A stretch of DNA of 64,000 nucleotides from an uncultured Planctomycetaceae bacterium (GCA_913031625.1 CAJWGB010000002.1:23465-87464); one strand, 5' to 3'. Shown: positions 10,514-21,575, counted from the first letter of the stretch. A program made the numbers and translations. Notes: a model not told the origin generated them from the letters alone.

Positions 10514-11803
10514 TCAGACGGCACGGAGAATGGCGGCCGCACTCTGGCCCATTGCTGTCCGATTGACGGTCAGGGCGGTCCGTGTGTCGAGTTTCTGGGG
10601 TCCGTCTTTGACGACATTCAGTCGACATCGAGGATCCGGGATCTCATAGTTCAGGGTCGCCGGGACATGACCCGACTTGAGAGACATCAGAGTCCCAGCC
10701 AGTTCCACGGCACCGGCACCGGCGTCAAAGTGTCCGACAAAGCTCTTCATTGCAGTTACAGGAACTTTCAAAACGCAGTCACCCAGAGCTCGGTGATAAG
10801 CACGCGATTCAACAATGTCGTCCTGCTGAGTGCTCTTGCCCTGAGCGTTGATGTGGCCGAGTTCTTCCGGTCGAATGCCTGCCTGTTTGACTGACTTCTG
10901 GATGGCTCGAACAAGTCCCATGGCCGAGGATTCATTTGCGTAGCCGTGCCCGTCGCACCCGGCACCAATCCCAAGGATTTCCGCGTAGATCTCTGCCCCG
11001 CGGCGTTTGGCGTGGTCGTAGCTTTCAACGACGAAAGTGGCGGCACCCTCGCCGACGACAGCTCCATCACGTTCGAAGTCAAATGGTCGGCACGCTCGGG
11101 CCGGGTCGTCTGTGCGTCGGGACAGACCTTCGAATCGATGAAACTTGGCGATGTCCACGGGGTGAATGTTGGAACTGCAGGCACCAACGATCATGGCGTC
11201 TACACGGCCCGACTGGATTGCTCCCATGGCCTCTGAGAGGGCCAGCAGGGCAGAAGCGTCACGCGAGGTAATTGTGTTATTTGGTCCGCGTGCATCATGA
11301 TCAATGGAGATGTGGCACGCCGGCATGTTAGGCAGTTGTTTCAGCAGCCACAGAGGCGCGACTCGTCCCATGCCTCCTTCGCCCCAGCGAGTCATTGAGA
11401 ATCGCTCGGTTTCATCGAGGCTGGCATCAACGCCGGCAAACAGCTCCTGCGGATGAGTCGTCATCCGTCCCGCGCCGTAGACAACGCCCATGCGGTAGGG
11501 GTCAATATCGCCGGTTTCCAGCCCGGTATCGCTCATGGCGAGTTGAGCAGAGGCGACACCCAGTTGGATGTCTCGAGACATGACCTTGATGAACTTGCGG
11601 TCGCGGAGGAGTTCGGCGGGCTTGAAGTCGCGAACTTCAGCGGCAAATGGGGACGGCAGGTCGTCTGCGGTGATCGACTGAAGGTAGTCGATTCCCGAGC
11701 GATTGCCTGTCAAACTTTCCCAGAAGCGGTCGTTTCCGATACCGATTGGGGAGACAACTCCCACCCCGGTCACAACCGCGCGAATCCCATCGCGCCCAGC
11801 CAT
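10514..11803 (-). CDS. Beta-ketoacyl synthase-fold protein with altered active-site residues
   Basis: VVTGVGVVSPIGIGNDRFWESL; GHFDAGAGAVELAGTL; Cys position replaced (GPNNTITSRDASALLALSEA); start MAGRDGIRAV preferred over 11857. Confidence 0.85.
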   Translation of the reverse strand: MAGRDGIRAVVTGVGVVSPIGIGNDRFWESLTGNRSGIDYLQSITADDLPSPFAAEVRDFKPAELLRDRKFIKVMSRDIQLGVASAQLAMSDTGLETGDIDPYRMGVVYGAGRMTTHPQELFAGVDASLDETERFSMTRWGEGGMGRVAPLWLLKQLPNMPACHISIDHDARGPNNTITSRDASALLALSEAMGAIQSGRVDAMIVGACSSNIHPVDIAKFHRFEGLSRRTDDPARACRPFDFERDGAVVGEGAATFVVESYDHAKRRGAEIYAEILGIGAGCDGHGYANESSAMGLVRAIQKSVKQAGIRPEELGHINAQGKSTQQDDIVESRAYHRALGDCVLKVPVTAMKSFVGHFDAGAGAVELAGTLMSLKSGHVPATLNYEIPDPRCRLNVVKDGPQKLDTRTALTVNRTAMGQSAAAILRAV

Positions 11804-11944
11804 GGTCACGCCTTTTTCCTGATTCAGGTCGCGTTCCCCGCGTCTGAATCTACCCATCTTAAGTTGCCGAAAATCCCTTTCAGCGTGCCAACGTTACTCC
11901 CCTCAGCAATCGTCGGACTTTGTTTCGTGTTTCTTGACGACTGA

Positions 11945-11962
11945 GTATGCTCCCCAGCATAC
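11945..11962. other. Perfect inverted repeat GTATGCT-cccc-AGCATAC in intergenic region
   Basis: Read directly from sequence; function unknown. Confidence 0.6.
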
Positions 11963-12225
11963 CCCTACAATAATGTTCCCAGCTGCGACAAATGTCACTG
12001 CTGAACTCAACCCCGCAGATTACACGCAGACTGGACATGGCTGTCAAGACGCCGACAGGATTTCCGATGTCAAGGAAGGCGGTTTTCGTCACTCTCAGAA
12101 TCCAATCTGGCAAAAATGGCTGAAAATGAGGCATTTCCGGCCCTGTCCACGATGTAGAAAGTACGCCTGAGACACGTGAAGTGGTCATGTGTTCAGGAAT
12201 TCTTTGGTCCTGTTTATGGCTCTCC

Positions 12226-13266
12226 ATGCTGCGTAACCCTCAAATTGCTCCCAAATCCATCTTCCCATTCTGTCGATCAATGGCGCGAATGCTGGAAGCG
12301 GGCGTTGAGATTCGCAAATCGCTGAAGACGTCAGCAAAGAACTGCCGCGACGCGCGCCTGACTGAGACCGTTGACGACGTGATTTCTCGTGTGCGTGAAG
12401 GGAATGACCTGACGTCTTCTTTCCTGCTTTTCGGGGATCGTTATCCGCGACTGTTCCTGGATCTGCTGAATGTGGGCGAGCAGACTGGCTCACTGCCGGA
12501 GGTGTTTCATGCCCTGGCCGACTACTACGAAGCCCACGTGGCGCGCATGCGGCAGTTTCGTTCTCAGATTGCATGGCCCATGTTTCAGCTGGTGGCCGGA
12601 ATTCTGATCATCGGTCTGGTTATCTACATCCTTGGAATTATCGGCGGTGGCAACACCGACACCGACATCCTTGGTCTGGGACTCACTGGATCAGTCGGGG
12701 CCATTAAGTGGTTTACGATGACATTCGGCACCATGGGGATCACATGGCTCGGTTACAAAATCATTAACCGCAACGCGACAGGAAAGATGGCGCTGCATCC
12801 GTTCCTGATCATGGTGCCGGGCGTTAGCTACGTGATGCGTTCCTTTGCGATTTCACGGTTTTCATGGTGCTTTGCACTGACCCAGCAGGCAGGAATGGAG
12901 ATCCGTCCCTCACTGTATGCAAGCTTCAATGCAACCAGTAACGGCGCCTACATTGCCGCAGCTCCGGAAATCTGGCGTCAGATTAGTGAGGGGGAGACTC
13001 TGGGAACTGCGCTGGCACGGTCAAAGCTGTTTCCACTTGAGTACCTGCAGATTGTCGACACGGCCGAACAGACGGGAACCGTACCGGAAACACTGCATCG
13101 GCTCAGTGCTCGTTTTGACGAGGATGCTCACCGGGCCATGACATGGCTGACAGGCCTAATGGCGAAGATGGTGTGGGGCATTGTCGCCTTGTTCATCATC
13201 TTCATCGTGGTGAACTTCGTCATGACGTATGTCGCGCTGATCAACGACGCTGCTTCGCAGATCTGA
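12226..13266 (+). CDS. Type II secretion system F-family inner membrane protein (GspF/PilC-like)
   Basis: Two repeated GspF modules (FCRSMARMLEAGVEIRKSLKTSAKN...; FALTQQAGMEIRPSLYASFNATSN...), QTGSLPEVFHALADYYE and EQTGTVPETLHRLSARFDED. Confidence 0.85.
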   Translation: MLRNPQIAPKSIFPFCRSMARMLEAGVEIRKSLKTSAKNCRDARLTETVDDVISRVREGNDLTSSFLLFGDRYPRLFLDLLNVGEQTGSLPEVFHALADYYEAHVARMRQFRSQIAWPMFQLVAGILIIGLVIYILGIIGGGNTDTDILGLGLTGSVGAIKWFTMTFGTMGITWLGYKIINRNATGKMALHPFLIMVPGVSYVMRSFAISRFSWCFALTQQAGMEIRPSLYASFNATSNGAYIAAAPEIWRQISEGETLGTALARSKLFPLEYLQIVDTAEQTGTVPETLHRLSARFDEDAHRAMTWLTGLMAKMVWGIVALFIIFIVVNFVMTYVALINDAASQI

Positions 13267-13400
13267 TTCAGCCTGATCCGCCTTCCGCACTCGAATTGAT
13301 CGGAGCCGGCGTGGTGTCACGCACTCCGGAAGGCATTGTGATTTTTGTTGAGCAGTAATTCAGCTCGGAATTTCGACGCGACGCCTGTGCTGGCTGTCCC

Positions 13401-13421
13401 CATACCGTTCGGCACGGTATG
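13401..13421. other. Inverted repeat CATACCG-ttcggca-CGGTATG upstream of PLP enzyme gene
   Basis: Perfect 7-bp arms read from sequence. Confidence 0.5.
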
Positions 13422-13467
13422 AAGGATGCTGTGTCAGAAACCAAAGCCATAGATTCTCAGAGCTCAT

Positions 13468-14760
13468 GTGATGAAACTTGAAACCACCTGTCTGCACGGC
13501 GGCACGGCCCCGGACCCGTCGACTAACTCACGAGGCGTGACGCTGCACCGGACAAGTTCGTACGTGTTCAACAGCACCGAACACGCGGCCAATCTGTTTG
13601 GACTTAAGGAGCTTGGGAATATTTATTCTCGGCTCATGAATCCCACGCATGACACCCTCGAGCAGCGAGTTGCTCAGCTGGAAGGTGGTGCGGGCGCGCT
13701 GGCACTTTCTTCCGGCACAAGTGGTGTCTTTTACAGCCTGATCAACATCATGCAGGCGGGCGACGAATTTGTTTCGGCCAACAATTTGTATGGCGGTTCC
13801 TTTACGCAGTTCAACGACATCCTGCCACAGTTTGGCATCACCGCAAGGTTTGTGGATCCGACTGACCCAAACAACTTTGCTGCCGCCATCAATGAAAAGA
13901 CAAAGGCCGTCTATTGTGAGACAGTCAGCAATCCCGGGCTCGAAGTTGCCGACCTTGAGGCAATTGCCGCGATCGCTCACGAACATGGTCTTCCATTAAT
14001 TGTGGACAGCACCTTCAGCACGCCGGCCCTGCAGCGCCCGATTGAGCATGGTGCCGACATTGTTGTGCACTCGCTGACCAAGTGGATGGGAGGTCACGGG
14101 ACGGGCATCGGTGGCATCGTGGTCGACAGCGGAAAGTTCGACTGGAAGAGTGATAAGTTTCCATTGATGAACGAACCTGACAGCAGTTACCACGGCGTGC
14201 GCTGGGCACATGATCTGGGTGACCTTGCGCCACTGGCATACATCCTGCGAATGCGTGTCATTCCGCTGCGCAACCTTGGCGCCTGCATTTCACCGGACAA
14301 TGCATGGATGTTCCTGCAGGGAATTGAAACGCTTCCGCTGCGGATGGAACGACACTGCGAGAATGCTCTGGCGGTCGCCGGGTTTCTGCAGGACCATGAT
14401 TCAGTGGAGTGGGTTCGTTATCCGGGGCTGCCGTCTGACTCCAACTACGAGAAGGCTCAGAGATACCTCGGTGGCAAAGGCGGTTCGATGGTCGTCTTTG
14501 GTATTAAGGGGGGAGCCGCAGCCGGCAGTCGCTTCATCGAATCACTTCAAATGTTCAGTCACCTTGCCAACGTGGGCGATGCAAAGAGTCTTGCCATTCA
14601 TCCGGCAACCACCACACATTCGCAGATGACGGAAGAGCAGCAGCGGGCGGGAGGTATCCCGCCGGAAATGATTCGACTGTCGGTCGGCATTGAGCACATC
14701 GACGATATTCAGGAGGACCTGTCACAGGCACTTTCGAGTGCAGTCGGTCAGGTAGGTTGA
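13468..14760 (+). CDS. PLP-dependent Cys/Met metabolism enzyme (O-acetylhomoserine sulfhydrylase / methionine gamma-lyase-like)
   Basis: [76 protein letters not shown] (PLP lysine). Confidence 0.92.
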   Translation: MMKLETTCLHGGTAPDPSTNSRGVTLHRTSSYVFNSTEHAANLFGLKELGNIYSRLMNPTHDTLEQRVAQLEGGAGALALSSGTSGVFYSLINIMQAGDEFVSANNLYGGSFTQFNDILPQFGITARFVDPTDPNNFAAAINEKTKAVYCETVSNPGLEVADLEAIAAIAHEHGLPLIVDSTFSTPALQRPIEHGADIVVHSLTKWMGGHGTGIGGIVVDSGKFDWKSDKFPLMNEPDSSYHGVRWAHDLGDLAPLAYILRMRVIPLRNLGACISPDNAWMFLQGIETLPLRMERHCENALAVAGFLQDHDSVEWVRYPGLPSDSNYEKAQRYLGGKGGSMVVFGIKGGAAAGSRFIESLQMFSHLANVGDAKSLAIHPATTTHSQMTEEQQRAGGIPPEMIRLSVGIEHIDDIQEDLSQALSSAVGQVG

Positions 14761-14761
14761 G

Positions 14762-15259
14762 ATGCCGATCGCTCCGGGACAGCAGCTCCCGCCTAAAGAC
14801 GGCGGGACGGACGAATTGATCACCCAGCTGGATCCGGCATCTCGTAAGGTGGCCGGCTGGCCTCGAACGCTGTTGCTGTGTTCAGCAATACACAGTGGTG
14901 TGTGGGGTGTGTTCATCATGGCCATGCCGGAGCTGGCAGCCAGGACGTACGGGTTTGCTCGTCCCCCGCGAGACATTCATCTGTGGCAGGGGAGCGGCCT
15001 GTTCATCACGCTGCTCGCCATCGGCTACCTGCTCGCCTGTCGTGACCCGATTCGTCACTATGGAGTTGTGTTGATTGGCCTGCTGGCCAAGACATTCGGA
15101 GCGCTTGGTATGACGTGGGCCGTATCGCAGGGCCAGGTGTCGAAGAACGTTCTTTGGCTGATTCCGATAAATGATGTGATCTGGTGGCTCCCATTCGCGT
15201 TGATTGTGCGGAATGGGATCCGAGCAGAATCAGCCGCGGACGATGCGATTCAAACTTGA
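14762..15259 (+). CDS. Hypothetical membrane protein
   Basis: 165 aa, several hydrophobic segments; starts right after previous stop. Confidence 0.7.
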   Translation: MPIAPGQQLPPKDGGTDELITQLDPASRKVAGWPRTLLLCSAIHSGVWGVFIMAMPELAARTYGFARPPRDIHLWQGSGLFITLLAIGYLLACRDPIRHYGVVLIGLLAKTFGALGMTWAVSQGQVSKNVLWLIPINDVIWWLPFALIVRNGIRAESAADDAIQT

Positions 15260-15336
15260 GTATTTAGTGTCCGAGTGGATACTGTGAATCCGTCAGGTTG
15301 TTTTTGTTTGTTTGATGGTCTGAACCGGAGCTGGCA

Positions 15337-16404
15337 ATGCAGCCCTTTCTGCGACAATCCCGCAGCTCACTGATTCTTGCAGTGTACGTTTGCAGCCTGC
15401 TGACACGCGGCACGACGGCATGTGCTCAGGATCAGCGCGAACGCATGATTGATGCCAGTATCAATCAGGCACTGGCCTGGCTGAACGAGGAGCAGACTCC
15501 GTCCGGGGCGTGGAATTCCGGCCGTACGGGTGCCAATCGAGCGTCTACGGCAGCGACATCTCTGGCAGTGATGGCGTTCCTTGCTGCGGGCCATGTTCCA
15601 GAGGAAGGCCCCTATGGTCGTACAATTTCCAAGGGCGTCGCATGGGTGATTTCTCAGCAGCAGCAGAATGGTCTGCTGGTCGGCAAGTTTCGCTCACACG
15701 GTCCGATGTACAGCCATGGAATCGCCACACTAATGCTGGCGGAGGTATCGGGCATGGTCAGTGGAGATCAGGCGGATCGCTGCAAAGTAGCCCTGGAACG
15801 CGCCGTACGACTGATCGTGGATGCTCAGAATCATCCCAGGAGCCGGCAGCACAGCGGCGGCTGGAGGTACCAGCCAACCAGTGGTGACTCAGACCTGAGT
15901 GTCACTGCATGGCAGCTGTTGGCTCTGAGAGCTGCCAAGGATATCGGGTGCGACATTCCCAGTGGGAATATTGATCGTGCAGTGGCTTACATTAAACGAC
16001 TGCGGGTGATCCGTGGAGGTGGATTCGGTTACATGGCCGGTCACGGTGCAACTGTGACTCGGAGTGGTTGTGGTATCGTGGCACTGGAGGTCTGTGGAGA
16101 ACATCGCACGCCCGAAACAATGGCAGCCGCTCGGTTTATTCTGTCACGCCCTCTGACCAGCCAGGAGCATTATTTCTATTACGGGGCCTATTACTGCACC
16201 GTGGGCATGTACAAGGTCGGTGGACAGGAGTGGCAGGCAGCGCGTCCGGTTCTGTACGACACCGTGCTGAATCTACAGCACCCCGCCGGTTACTGGCGTC
16301 CCATACAGGGAAGTGAACGGGATGCAGGGCGCGTGTATACAACGTCGATGGCGATTCTTGCACTGGCCATTGAGTACGGATATCTACCGATTTATCAGCG
16401 CTGA
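15337..16404 (+). CDS. Secreted prenyltransferase/squalene-oxidase-repeat (terpenoid cyclase toroid fold) protein
   Basis: Repeats such as ALAWLNEEQTPSGAWNSG, AVAYIKRLRVIRGGGFGYMAG, TVLNLQHPAGYWRP; signal-like N-terminus. Confidence 0.75.
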   Translation: MQPFLRQSRSSLILAVYVCSLLTRGTTACAQDQRERMIDASINQALAWLNEEQTPSGAWNSGRTGANRASTAATSLAVMAFLAAGHVPEEGPYGRTISKGVAWVISQQQQNGLLVGKFRSHGPMYSHGIATLMLAEVSGMVSGDQADRCKVALERAVRLIVDAQNHPRSRQHSGGWRYQPTSGDSDLSVTAWQLLALRAAKDIGCDIPSGNIDRAVAYIKRLRVIRGGGFGYMAGHGATVTRSGCGIVALEVCGEHRTPETMAAARFILSRPLTSQEHYFYYGAYYCTVGMYKVGGQEWQAARPVLYDTVLNLQHPAGYWRPIQGSERDAGRVYTTSMAILALAIEYGYLPIYQR

Positions 16405-16422
16405 TCTGCGACTGGACTTCAC

Positions 16423-17040
16423 ATGACATTTGGTACGTTCTTCAGCCCAATCCCACAACTGTTCTGGTCAGTCTATGAATCGGGACCGTTCGTGCGCTGC
16501 ATCCACTGTGAGGTTCCTCTTCTGGCAGCCAACGCTTACGCCGTTCAAAAGAGAATGGTGGGCGACGAATCCGTGTTTGAAATGGCCTTGTGTGAGCGTT
16601 GCTGTGGAGGCATTCAGTACTCTGAAGAGACGAAGGAAAAGATCACGGAGTACATGGCGAAGTTCTTTGAACACCGTGCTGTGAAGCTGCTGGAGAGTTC
16701 CGATGGTCCGCACGTGATTGATGTCAGCGAAGTGGAAGATGAAGAGACCGGTCAGGCGATGATCAGGGAGTGCCTGGACTATTGCCTCATCTGCCGGACG
16801 CCAAGAAATGAGTGCCATCGTTACTCTGCGACCGCCCATTGCCGACTCCAGGAACTGATCGCTCAGATTTCACCCGTCAGCCGCACGCCGTTGATGGTTT
16901 GTGATAAGTGTGAACTGGGAATGGCAGAGCTGATTTCCAAAGAGACACGCGATTCGTGGGACCGGTTTGTCGAAGAGCACTTCGATGGCCCGCCAGGTAT
17001 TGAACTGGACTCCCCTTCCTCATACCCGATTGCGTTTTAG
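16423..17040 (+). CDS. Hypothetical protein with multiple CxxC-type Cys pairs (probable zinc binding)
   Basis: CIHCEVPL, CERCCGG, CLICRTPRNEC, CDKCELG. Confidence 0.7.
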   Translation: MTFGTFFSPIPQLFWSVYESGPFVRCIHCEVPLLAANAYAVQKRMVGDESVFEMALCERCCGGIQYSEETKEKITEYMAKFFEHRAVKLLESSDGPHVIDVSEVEDEETGQAMIRECLDYCLICRTPRNECHRYSATAHCRLQELIAQISPVSRTPLMVCDKCELGMAELISKETRDSWDRFVEEHFDGPPGIELDSPSSYPIAF

Positions 17041-17633
17041 TCGGAGTTCTCAAACTGTTCGTGGGGCGGCCTGTCGTCGGTTTCCCCGAGCGCGGAACGA
17101 TCACCGGCCTCCGCGATGTTCCAACACAAGTCTGCCTCACACAGCGGCTGGCGCGAACCTGTAACGCTGGAATTCAGGTCGAATACAGGCACGCCGCGCA
17201 AGCAAGTGGCCAATGAACCTTTGAAGCCGCTTCTTTCGGGAGGCGACGTTGATGCAACCGGTGATGGACTGACGCTGCACAATGGGGTATTCCTCCCTGA
17301 TCAAAGTGATATATCGCCTGATTCCACCTCCCGCAGAGCTCGGGATACACATCACCGGAACAAGCTGATCGATAGCACTGGTGTCACCCCAGACAGCTGG
17401 TCTCAAATCGATTTCATCCTCTGCTCAGACAGGTTGTGAGATATGCGGACCGCCGAGGCAGGCTTCGAAAACTCACCTAAGAACCAGGGTTCTGACCACT
17501 ACGTTTGGTGGGTGGAGTTTGAGATGTCGTTGAGGTCATCCGAAAACCGATTCGAGTGTGTCCGCTTCGTTGGAGTTTCCGGCTGCGTTCACCTAACTTC
17601 CAGGAGTTCAAATCTTCTGCAGCAGGTGAAGTC

Positions 17634-19801
17634 ATGCGAATCCGGACACTCACGTTTCTGTTTCTGTTCCTGTCGCTTTGCGCGTTGCTTTCCGATGCTC
17701 ACGGCGAGATTCGTCTGCCCGGGTTCTATACGGACCACATGGTGTTGCAGCGCCAGAAGCCTCTTCGACTGCGCGGTTGGGGGGCTCCGGGTGAGCAGGT
17801 CAAGTGTCGATTCGCGGAGCGTCCGCTGCAGCGACTACTGGTGCCGACGGCACATGGCAGGTAGAGCTTCCTGCGCAGGAAGCTTCCGCGCAGCCTGCCA
17901 AACTGGTCTTCGAAGGAAGTAACCGGATCACTCTGAACGATATTCTGATCGGGGAAGTCTGGTTGTGTTCCGGGCAGTCCAATATGGAGTGGGCAGTCAG
18001 CCAGTCTTCAAATGCCCAGGAAGAAATAGCTGCTGCCGACCACCCCCTGATTCGCCACGTCAAGATCCCAAGGTCGCCAAATACCCGGCCGCAGGCGGAC
18101 GTTCAGGCAGCATGGCAGGTCTGTTCTCCGAAAACTGTCGGCAGTTTCACTGCGTGTGGTTACTTTATGGCACGGCGTCTTCAGAACGAACTGAAGATAC
18201 CTGTTGGGTTGGTTAACTCATCGTGGGGAGGCACACGTGTCGAACCGTGGACCGCTCCTGTTGGGTTTCAGAGAGTACCCGCGCTGGCGGAGATTCATGC
18301 ATCAGTGATTGGCCGAACACCCGGCACCTCGCAGTTTCAGCAGACGTTGAAGGCGCACATTGCAGCCACCGAACGCTGGATCGCTGACGCAAAAGAAAAA
18401 GTTGCAAATGGTGAATCCGTATCGCAAAGCCCTGCCTTTCCTCAGTCGCTGGCACCGTTCACGAGTCATCAGGATCCAACGATGCTGTACAACGGAATGA
18501 TCCGCGCGCTGGTCGGTTTTCCGATTCGCGGAGCGATCTGGTATCAGGGAGAGTCGAACCACACGGAAGGAATGCTGTACTTTGAGAAGAAGAAAGCGCT
18601 CATCAACGGCTGGAGAGAGTTGTGGGGGCAGGGCGACTTTCCGTTCTACTTTGTGCAGATCGCTCCCTTTCAGTACGGAAACGAAGACCCTGGAATTCTG
18701 GCTTCGTTCTGGGAGGCACAACAGGCGGTAACTCAATTGCCCGCGACCGGCATGGTTGTCATCAACGATATTGCGACGCTGCGTGACATTCACCCACCCA
18801 ACAAACAGGATGTTGGGGCGCGTCTTGCCGGACTGGCGTTGAAGAATGATTACGGGCAGGACGAACTGCTCGCAGAAAGCCCGGTCTTTGCTGAGCTGAA
18901 TCGGGATGGCGACGAAATCAGAGTGACGTTTCGCAACGTCGGATCCGGTCTCAGAACGCGAGACGGGAAAGCTCCCACTCATTTTGAAGTCATCGGAACT
19001 GGCTCCAATGGATTTCAGGTTGCTGACGCGCGGATTGATGGCGACTCTGTTGTGGTGTCCTCTGAAAAAGTCAAACAGCCCACAGCGGTTCGGTTCGCAT
19101 GGAATAAACTGGCCGAGCCCAATCTTACCGGAAGCACGGGGCTGCCAGTGGGAGCGTTTCGGGCAGGCGACCCTCCTGATTTCTTCAATTCGCTCGAGGC
19201 GGCGAAGTCCTATGATCTGGTCTATAGCCTGGACCTGAAACGACTCGGCCCCGCGATCAGGTACGAGATCGACAATAGCGCGGGAGTGGGTGATTTCGAT
19301 CGCGTTGGGTATCTGCTGGAGTTGGTGCCGTCAGCGGGCAATCCGCAGAACACGTTTGTGTCTCTTCCGGCTTTCACGAAGGACGTAAAGAAGATCGGAA
19401 TCCCGACGGCTTCTTCCGGCGCCCACTTTCAGGAGATTGTAAAAGACATCAGCGTGTATTCGGACGTGCAGGGCATCGTACAGGGAGAAGGCATTGAGAC
19501 TGGAAACATTGAGTTCTGGCCAAACAATTATGCCCCTCAGAATGAAGCGAAGATTCCGGGAGCTGGCAACCTTTATGACTTCGGTGACGCTCCCGGAGAT
19601 CCGGTCAACGGATATGGTTGCCTGCAGATCCACAACTATGGCGCGCGGCAGACGATTATTGCCGTCAACCACTGGGGTGCCGGAGCTGCGGCTGACATTG
19701 GGACTGGCAACAGCAGTGGTGCCAATCGGGACTGGACATTCAGTGGTAACGCCGGCAGCTACGCTTCAGCCCGGCTGAAGATTTACGTCCGCAAAAAGTA
19801 G
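17634..19801 (+). pseudogene. Sialate O-acetylesterase-like (SASA/SGNH) protein interrupted by a single-base frameshift near 17803
   Basis: Frame 1: [57 protein letters not shown]; continues in the other frame as [25 protein letters not shown]...[14 protein letters not shown]...[14 protein letters not shown]; may be sequencing error rather than a true pseudogene. Confidence 0.8.
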
Positions 19802-19910
19802 CCGTCATGTGATTGCTCATTGGCCGGCAGTACCGGCATGGAACAGCGAACCCTTGCCGGCGCTGCGGGCTGGAGACGACTGAGACGCCGCCTCGCGCAA
19901 CTCACGTCCG

Positions 19911-21056
19911 CTATTCGAACCGGACTTCTTCTTCGTGCAATGCTGGAGTCACCGCGGCGTCCCATTCCGGTTCTTCCCCGAATTCTGCATTCTGATCCCA
20001 CTCCGGTTCTGCACCGAAGTCTGACCCTGAGAAGTCCTCGGTGAGTCCGGTAGTCTGGATTCCTGTGGAAGGAGCAATGGCTCGCTGGCGTGCACTGGTC
20101 GACAGTGGATCTTCGGACAACTGCTCAAACTCAGGAGGTACTTCGAACTCGGGAGGCGCGATGGATTCCTGGTGCGGCGGATAGCCCATGTGCTGTCGTG
20201 CAATATCCCCGATGTCGATGACTGTGGATCCTCGGGACGGCAACTGCCAGACGCCGGCTGGCAGGGTTGGATTCGTTTCGATCTTGTTGAATGACAATGA
20301 GATCTTTGTGCGAACCTGAGGGAACTCGAGTGCGACTCGGGTTGGAATGCGGTGATTGTTTTGAGTCCTGTGTTCAGAAAGGTGGGCGCTGACCAGGATG
20401 TTTGAATGGCTGTCCTCGATTCGATGCTCGATCACCACTCCCCGGACCGTATCCACCTTAATGATGTTTCTTTGAGGGCGACCTGACGGGCGATCTTCGA
20501 CTGCGATCAGCCAGAGTTCGCCAGAGCCTGTCGGTCCCTTTACAAGCTGGTAGTCTTCCGGGTTCAGCGGTTTGACACCCAGAACCACCATCAGCCAGTT
20601 GGGATCAATCGAGGGCAGGCCCGTTTGTGCATGTTGAAGAAGTTTTGTGTCGTGGTGCTTCCACGTGGCCAGTTCTTCGGGGCCGGGTTTGACCCAGATC
20701 CAGCAGCGTTCGGCGTTACTTCCGAGGTCAGCTTCTGAAACAAGGTTTTCGGCCGTCAGGCGAAAGTAGTGTGGGGCACGACAGGCGATGGATCCGTGGA
20801 GAGGCGGTACCACAACCCTGGGCATTTTGACCCACATCGTGGCAGAAGATGACTTCCAGCCTTCGAGTCCCTGGTGTTGCATATTGATGTGTTCGACCAG
20901 TTGGTCGCGCGTAATCTCTGTTGAGAGGACAGGGTCAATGTTCTCGGCCCTGTTCAGCCATGCGAACTGGCATCCACAGAGTCCGTACAGCGCAACCGCA
21001 AGCAGCACGACACGGCATGCGTTGTGGTAGACGAGTTGAACATGTTGAGTGATCAT
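19911..21056 (-). CDS. Putative outer-membrane lipoprotein of unknown function
   Basis: 381 aa; N-terminal hydrophobic stretch with lipobox-like LYGLCGC; MWVKMPRVVVPPLHGSIACRAPHYFRLTAE. Confidence 0.7.
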   Translation of the reverse strand: MITQHVQLVYHNACRVVLLAVALYGLCGCQFAWLNRAENIDPVLSTEITRDQLVEHINMQHQGLEGWKSSSATMWVKMPRVVVPPLHGSIACRAPHYFRLTAENLVSEADLGSNAERCWIWVKPGPEELATWKHHDTKLLQHAQTGLPSIDPNWLMVVLGVKPLNPEDYQLVKGPTGSGELWLIAVEDRPSGRPQRNIIKVDTVRGVVIEHRIEDSHSNILVSAHLSEHRTQNNHRIPTRVALEFPQVRTKISLSFNKIETNPTLPAGVWQLPSRGSTVIDIGDIARQHMGYPPHQESIAPPEFEVPPEFEQLSEDPLSTSARQRAIAPSTGIQTTGLTEDFSGSDFGAEPEWDQNAEFGEEPEWDAAVTPALHEEEVRFE

Positions 21057-21083
21057 TCCCTGATCCCGTTTCTTTCCTGATCG

Positions 21084-21575
21084 TCAGGCAGCCTGTTGCG
21101 GTGAGGCGCCTCCAAACAGCTGTTCCTGAAACTCAGCGACCTGTTCGTCCGTCAGTGACCGTTCCAATACGTCAAATGGTCCTTCACCTCCGCTGCCGAT
21201 CAGCCGCATTGCCGGCTGGTCGTTAAATTCAACATTGTCTTCCAGAATGAGTCGCTTGCGTCGCAGCAGCAGCAGGGCAAGGACATACAGATAGTCCAGC
21301 TGTGCCGTGTTGGGCGACTCCGTCAACTGAAGAAAGGTGGCCAGGAGGGAGTCGGTATCCATGACCTTGCGGACTTCTTCGGCTGACTTTGGGATCTGGC
21401 ACTGCCAATGGCCCAGACTGTCTTCCTGGGGACCGTCCCATGCTTCTTCGGAATAGTCCTCACGAACGATTTTTCCGGCGATCTCGCGCAGCACGGACCA
21501 GCAGGTCGATCCCGGTTGAAGGGCTTCACCAGATCCAGCGCAGTACTTCCCAACGGGGCGAAGGTTGATGTCCAC
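21084..21575 (-). CDS. Hypothetical protein
   Basis: 163 aa ORF closely following upstream neighbour on same strand; RPVGKYCAGSGEALQPGSTCWSVL. Confidence 0.65.
   Translation of the reverse strand: MDINLRPVGKYCAGSGEALQPGSTCWSVLREIAGKIVREDYSEEAWDGPQEDSLGHWQCQIPKSAEEVRKVMDTDSLLATFLQLTESPNTAQLDYLYVLALLLLRRKRLILEDNVEFNDQPAMRLIGSGGEGPFDVLERSLTDEQVAEFQEQLFGGASPQQAA

Noticed and set aside
18302-18982. 226-aa minus-strand ORF inside the sialate esterase
   Set aside because: Antisense shadow of the conserved SASA domain.
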